Positions 60,545-64,000 of a stretch of 64,000 nucleotides of DNA are shown in pieces. A program made the position numbers and the translations under genes. The notes beneath the pieces were generated by a model. It made no database searches, had not been told where the DNA came from, and saw nothing but the letters and a program-made list of their open reading frames with translations. Source of the DNA: Lachnospiraceae bacterium (lineage in GTDB: Bacteria > Bacillota > Clostridia > Lachnospirales > Lachnospiraceae); the NCBI GenBank assembly GCA_024682835.1, contig JAIKYU010000103.1:28459-92458 (forward strand), read 5' to 3'. Numbering within the stretch: position 1 is the first letter of the stretch; the number at the start of each line of letters is the position of its first letter.

Positions 60545-63500
60545 TCACCATATGGACGGGAACTCGCCGTCGTCATCCACAATACCGTACGCAGCGGGAT
60601 CGTCGAAATAATCATAATCGTCGTATGCATCGAAGCCCGCGGAATCATCGTTGCCGCTCTGCGTATCCGGAACCGGGGAGGTATCCACGGTACTGACCGA
60701 AACGGAAAGGGCATGAGCCGGCATGCGGAAGGTAAGTCTGCCTCTTCCGTCCACCTCGATATTGACGGAAGGATCATCGCTGTACCAGAACTCCCAGGCG
60801 ACACTCTCTCCCTCCAGCACCAGCACCACCTGTTCTCCGGCCTTAAAGGTGTTTTTGATCGTGCCGTCGCCGTTCATTGCATAGACACTTCCCGGGCCGT
60901 TCACCGAGGCAATCGTCATTTTATAATCCGGATTGGACGCCGCGAAATTGACCTGCAGAGTGACGTCCCTGGACGGCATATCGAAGTAGCCGTCATTGGT
61001 GTCGCTCCCGGCGCCGATTGCCACATCGGTGGAGGTAACGGACTTCAGATCCGAGTTGTTGTGCACGGTCTGGATGTAGACACGCTCTCCCTCTTCATAG
61101 GTGGACATCGCCTCGCCGTTTGCGTTGGTCACCCAGGCACTGCCCTCTCCGGAGGTTTCGACAGTGACACTGTGCGTCGGCGTCGGTGCCGGCTGTGTGT
61201 TTTTAAATACCACCTGCACATTGACACTGCCGTCTGGCATATCGAAGCTGCCGTCGTAGGTGCTGCTTCCGGCGCCGATTGACACATCGGAGGACTTGAT
61301 CGACTCAATATCCGAATTATTGTGCAGCGTCTGGATGAGAACCCGCTCGCCGGGCAGGAAGGAGTTCTTCCTGTTGCCGTCCTTATCGGTGGTCCACGCA
61401 CTGCCGTCCCCGCTCACGGAAACGAACACCTCGTGTGCCTCCTCCACCGGTTTGAAGGTGACATAAACCGTCGCGCCGCCCTTCGGCATGTCGAAATAGG
61501 CATAATAGGCACCTGACGCAGGCTGGATCTTCGCGTCCCTTGACTCTATCGATTCCACTTCACAACGGTGGCTCATCACCTGGATGAAAACGCGCTCGCC
61601 CTCCTTGAAATAGCGGACATTCTCACCCTTTGCGTTCTGTGTCCAGGCATCGCCGTCGCCGCTCACCACAAGATAAGCTTCATGCTCCTGCTCCGTCTCC
61701 CGTTCAAACACAGCGGTCAGCGTCACATCCCGGTCAGGCATATAGAAATACCGCACACCGGTTCTGGAATCCGTTGTCAGTTCCACTCCGTCCGCCTTCA
61801 GACTGTTCAGCTGGTAGCGGTTATTTAAGGAGACCTGTACCATCACCTTCTCGCCGCGCATAAACCCGGTCTTGGGTGTGCCGTTTTCCGCCGTCGTCCA
61901 GACCTGTCCGCCATCGCCTCTCGTCACGGTATTGACTGCGTGCGTGCTGTCCGGAATCTTCTCGAACACAGCCGTCAGCGTCACATTTTTTGCCGGCATC
62001 AGGAACCGGCTCTGTCCGCCTGGATTGACCTGTTTGCTCTCCCAGTAGGCAAACCGCCAGCCGTCGGAGGGCCAGGCATAGAGATCCACCCACACATTGG
62101 ACTGCGACTTGTTATACTCCGCCGCTGCGCTCCCCTGTCCTCTCGTCTTGACCGTGATGGTGTACTCCTTCGGTTTATCCGGCTCGCAGACGGCCTGAAG
62201 GGTCACATCATTATCCGGCATGGTGAAGGTGATCGGATTCTCCGATTTCAAGTCGTTGGTCAGACCCTCGCTGTTCCATTTCACGAAGCGATAACCGGCC
62301 TTCGGTTTACAGGTTGCCTTGATCTTGTCGCCCTTGACGGCACTGGTGGCCGACAGGCTCACCGTGCTGTTTTCCATGTAGCCGAGCTTCACGGCGTGGT
62401 TGTTCTTGTTCTTTTCAAAAACCGCCTTGACCGTAATCTCCTTGTCCGGCATGGTGAACTTATTGTCATTCGCCACATTTACGTCACCGCTCTGCCAGTT
62501 TTTGAAATGCCAGTCGTTATCCGGTGTGGCTGTGAGGATGATCACGGTGCCGACGGTCGCCTCCGATGCCGAGGCCTGAAGCTTGCCGTTGCCTTCCGTG
62601 TTCAGATTGATTCTGTGAGCCACCGCCTGCTTCTGGCTGCTCTGCTGCTTCTGCGAATCCTGCTTTGTGGTGGACTGCTTTGTGGTGGACTGATCCGCGG
62701 TCTGTTTCTGATCCGTGGTCTTCGTCTGCGTATCCTGCTTCTTCGTCTCCTTCTGAACAGCCTGGGTCTTCTGTTCATTCAGTTTTTCCATCGCCTGAAC
62801 AGCTTCTTCGCTCACCGCATTGGCATCCCCGACGTGAACCCGGATCGGTGCAAAGTTGCTCGCGTAATCCGTCGCATGATCATAGTAAGCGGACTTCACA
62901 TCCTCGGCGAACACATAGAGTGTATAGTCACCGGTCGGCGTGGAGGCGGGCACATTGACCAGCACCTCACCCGTCGCTGCGATCTCACTGAGCATTCCGT
63001 AGCTGGAGACTCTGCCGGCGGCATCCACAAGCATGCCGGAAATCCGTGAGTAATTCACGCCCTTCTTTGCGGTGCCGATATCCTGCACGTCCACCAGAAA
63101 GCCGTAGCCTGCGGGAACGGCGTTGTCCTCGTTGTCCTTGCGTTTTGCCGAAAATCCGTCTCCGCCCTTCATGGTCAGCTTCAGATAATTATCCTCCGCG
63201 GGACCCACCGGTTCCAGATAAGCCGGCTTCGCGCCCTCCGCGGGATAGGTGAAGGCCACCTGATCACCGTCAAGATTCAGCGCCGGGGCAAAGTACAGCA
63301 TGTCCGAAGGGGCAGCGCTGGAGAAGCTTCCGTCCGCCGTGACGGTCTTGATGTTTCCGCCGTCTGCCGTGCGAAGCACATACTCGGCATCCGTATCATA
63401 GAAACGCATATTTTCCTTGGCAAGCGTGCCGTATCTTCCATAACCGTAGGCCGCATTGGAGGCCTCCGCCTCATCGAGGACAAACACATAGTCCCCGGCC

Positions 63501-63976
63501 AGCGCGCTTGCTCCGTCCGCTCCGCCGCTGCTCTGCCGGATCGCGTCCCGCTCCGCCTGGGAGAAATTGCCCATCAGAAATTCACCGTTTAAGTACTGTC
63601 TGAGTCCGCTGGAGGACCAGTCCGGAGATCCGTTCTCGGAGTAAACCCTGCGGCTTAATGCATAGTTGGCATCCAACAGCACGGACTGCGCTCCGTAGGT
63701 TGTGCTGTCGGTATCCAGCACTCTGAAGCACACCGGATAGTTTCCCTGATTGCCGAAATAGACAAAGGTTCCGTTCCATGCATCCCCGGAGAGCTCGGGG
63801 TCAGACAGAGCGCGGATTCCAAGTTCCACGCTTAATGCTTTGCCTGCCGCGCCCTGCTGCTCCGCAGCCAGAACGGGCGGCATGGAGGGCATCACGCTCC
63901 CTGCCAGAAAAACAGCCGCACTCACGGCTGTTACAGCTCTGTTAAAAAGACTCCTCATCCTCATCTTCCTCACCAA
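60545..63976 (-). CDS. Large secreted protein with DUF6273-like domain and eight B-type repeats
   Basis: About 1143 residues. A signal peptide (about 10-38, cleavage near VLAAEQ) is followed by a DUF6273-like domain (about 55-270; YFGNQGNYPVCFRVLDTD, DANYALSRRVYS, GLRQYLNGEF). A Lys/Gln/Thr-rich linker (about 400-450) leads to eight repeats of 70-90 residues ending in patterns such as TMPDKEITVKAVFEK, YMPDRDVTLTAVFER and DMPDGSVNVQVVFK. These resemble divergent InlB B-repeats. The C-terminus is very acidic and ends GEFPSIW, with no LPXTG anchor. The role is unknown; B-repeat proteins are usually surface adhesins. Start uncertain: TTG 63976, GTG 63973, ATG 63964 or ATG 63958. Confidence 0.87.
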   Translation of the reverse strand: MVRKMRMRSLFNRAVTAVSAAVFLAGSVMPSMPPVLAAEQQGAAGKALSVELGIRALSDPELSGDAWNGTFVYFGNQGNYPVCFRVLDTDSTTYGAQSVLLDANYALSRRVYSENGSPDWSSSGLRQYLNGEFLMGNFSQAERDAIRQSSGGADGASALAGDYVFVLDEAEASNAAYGYGRYGTLAKENMRFYDTDAEYVLRTADGGNIKTVTADGSFSSAAPSDMLYFAPALNLDGDQVAFTYPAEGAKPAYLEPVGPAEDNYLKLTMKGGDGFSAKRKDNEDNAVPAGYGFLVDVQDIGTAKKGVNYSRISGMLVDAAGRVSSYGMLSEIAATGEVLVNVPASTPTGDYTLYVFAEDVKSAYYDHATDYASNFAPIRVHVGDANAVSEEAVQAMEKLNEQKTQAVQKETKKQDTQTKTTDQKQTADQSTTKQSTTKQDSQKQQSSQKQAVAHRINLNTEGNGKLQASASEATVGTVIILTATPDNDWHFKNWQSGDVNVANDNKFTMPDKEITVKAVFEKNKNNHAVKLGYMENSTVSLSATSAVKGDKIKATCKPKAGYRFVKWNSEGLTNDLKSENPITFTMPDNDVTLQAVCEPDKPKEYTITVKTRGQGSAAAEYNKSQSNVWVDLYAWPSDGWRFAYWESKQVNPGGQSRFLMPAKNVTLTAVFEKIPDSTHAVNTVTRGDGGQVWTTAENGTPKTGFMRGEKVMVQVSLNNRYQLNSLKADGVELTTDSRTGVRYFYMPDRDVTLTAVFERETEQEHEAYLVVSGDGDAWTQNAKGENVRYFKEGERVFIQVMSHRCEVESIESRDAKIQPASGAYYAYFDMPKGGATVYVTFKPVEEAHEVFVSVSGDGSAWTTDKDGNRKNSFLPGERVLIQTLHNNSDIESIKSSDVSIGAGSSTYDGSFDMPDGSVNVQVVFKNTQPAPTPTHSVTVETSGEGSAWVTNANGEAMSTYEEGERVYIQTVHNNSDLKSVTSTDVAIGAGSDTNDGYFDMPSRDVTLQVNFAASNPDYKMTIASVNGPGSVYAMNGDGTIKNTFKAGEQVVLVLEGESVAWEFWYSDDPSVNIEVDGRGRLTFRMPAHALSVSVSTVDTSPVPDTQSGNDDSAGFDAYDDYDYFDDPAAYGIVDDDGEFPSIW

Positions 63977-64000
63977 TTCCTTTCCTCTTCCTCATTCAGG

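Noticed and set aside
1..64000. CRISPR arrays, tRNA or rRNA genes, integrases and intact insertion sequences
   Set aside because: I looked for spaced direct repeats, tRNA T-arm and anticodon patterns, rRNA segments and transposase motifs and found none convincing.

Overview
The window looks like the chromosome of a moderately GC-rich Clostridia member, most likely Lachnospiraceae. The signs are a SCIFF peptide with its radical SAM maturase, a SigI/RsgI pair, DUF975 and DUF5688 proteins, the Firmicutes-type murE-priA-def-fmt-yugP-rsmB-rlmN cluster, an MurE with the DAP-type DNPR motif, and a YesM/YesN-type two-component pair. No rRNA, tRNA, CRISPR array, integrase or intact insertion sequence was seen.

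Layout. 1-5.9 kb: a YesMN-like two-component system (kinase cut by the window edge), a divergent membrane diguanylate cyclase, and a MotA/MotB-like pair resembling ZorA/ZorB. 5.9-6.2 kb: a strong candidate 6S RNA with its own promoter. 6.5-8.7 kb: rsgI-sigI. 9-16.5 kb: rarA, an RsmF-type methyltransferase, a DUF5688 protein, a formate/nitrite transporter, an ion-transporter-superfamily permease, cdd and rlmI. 16.5-19 kb: an S1-domain gene interrupted by an in-frame TGA, then nhaC. 19.1-22.7 kb: a heterodimeric ABC exporter. 22.8-31.1 kb: the housekeeping cluster rlmN-rsmB-yugP-fmt-def-priA-murE, followed by recJ and secDF. 35.3-37 kb: the SCIFF maturase and peptide. 37-45.2 kb: a CorC-like protein, a phosphopantetheinyl transferase, hisS, a MEMO-AMMECR1 fusion, a small unknown, an esterase-GH43-CBM fusion and a DUF975 protein.

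45.2-64 kb is one long minus-strand block and the most unusual part. In transcription order it holds a secreted protein with eight B-type repeats; three consecutive small proteins carrying double-glycine-like leaders (NGG, SGG, AAG); an ECF sigma factor; a short HlyD-like protein; a C39-peptidase ABC transporter and a second ABC transporter of the NHLM type; a membrane PP2C/SpoIIE phosphatase; a STAS protein; a membrane protein; an amino-acid permease fused to PAS domains and GGDEF; and a decayed paralogue of that diguanylate cyclase. Gaps are short, so export and signalling may be co-expressed. No peptide-modifying enzyme is present. I infer a peptide export/signalling system in which the small proteins are trimmed and exported by the C39 transporter, with sigma-factor, phosphatase/STAS and c-di-GMP outputs.

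Other signals: two divergent promoters sharing one palindromic -35 hexamer, likely leaderless mRNAs, a compound inverted-repeat element between convergent genes, an antisense gene overlap, and two genes damaged by in-frame stops. All calls come from reading sequence and protein motifs by eye; no database search was run.
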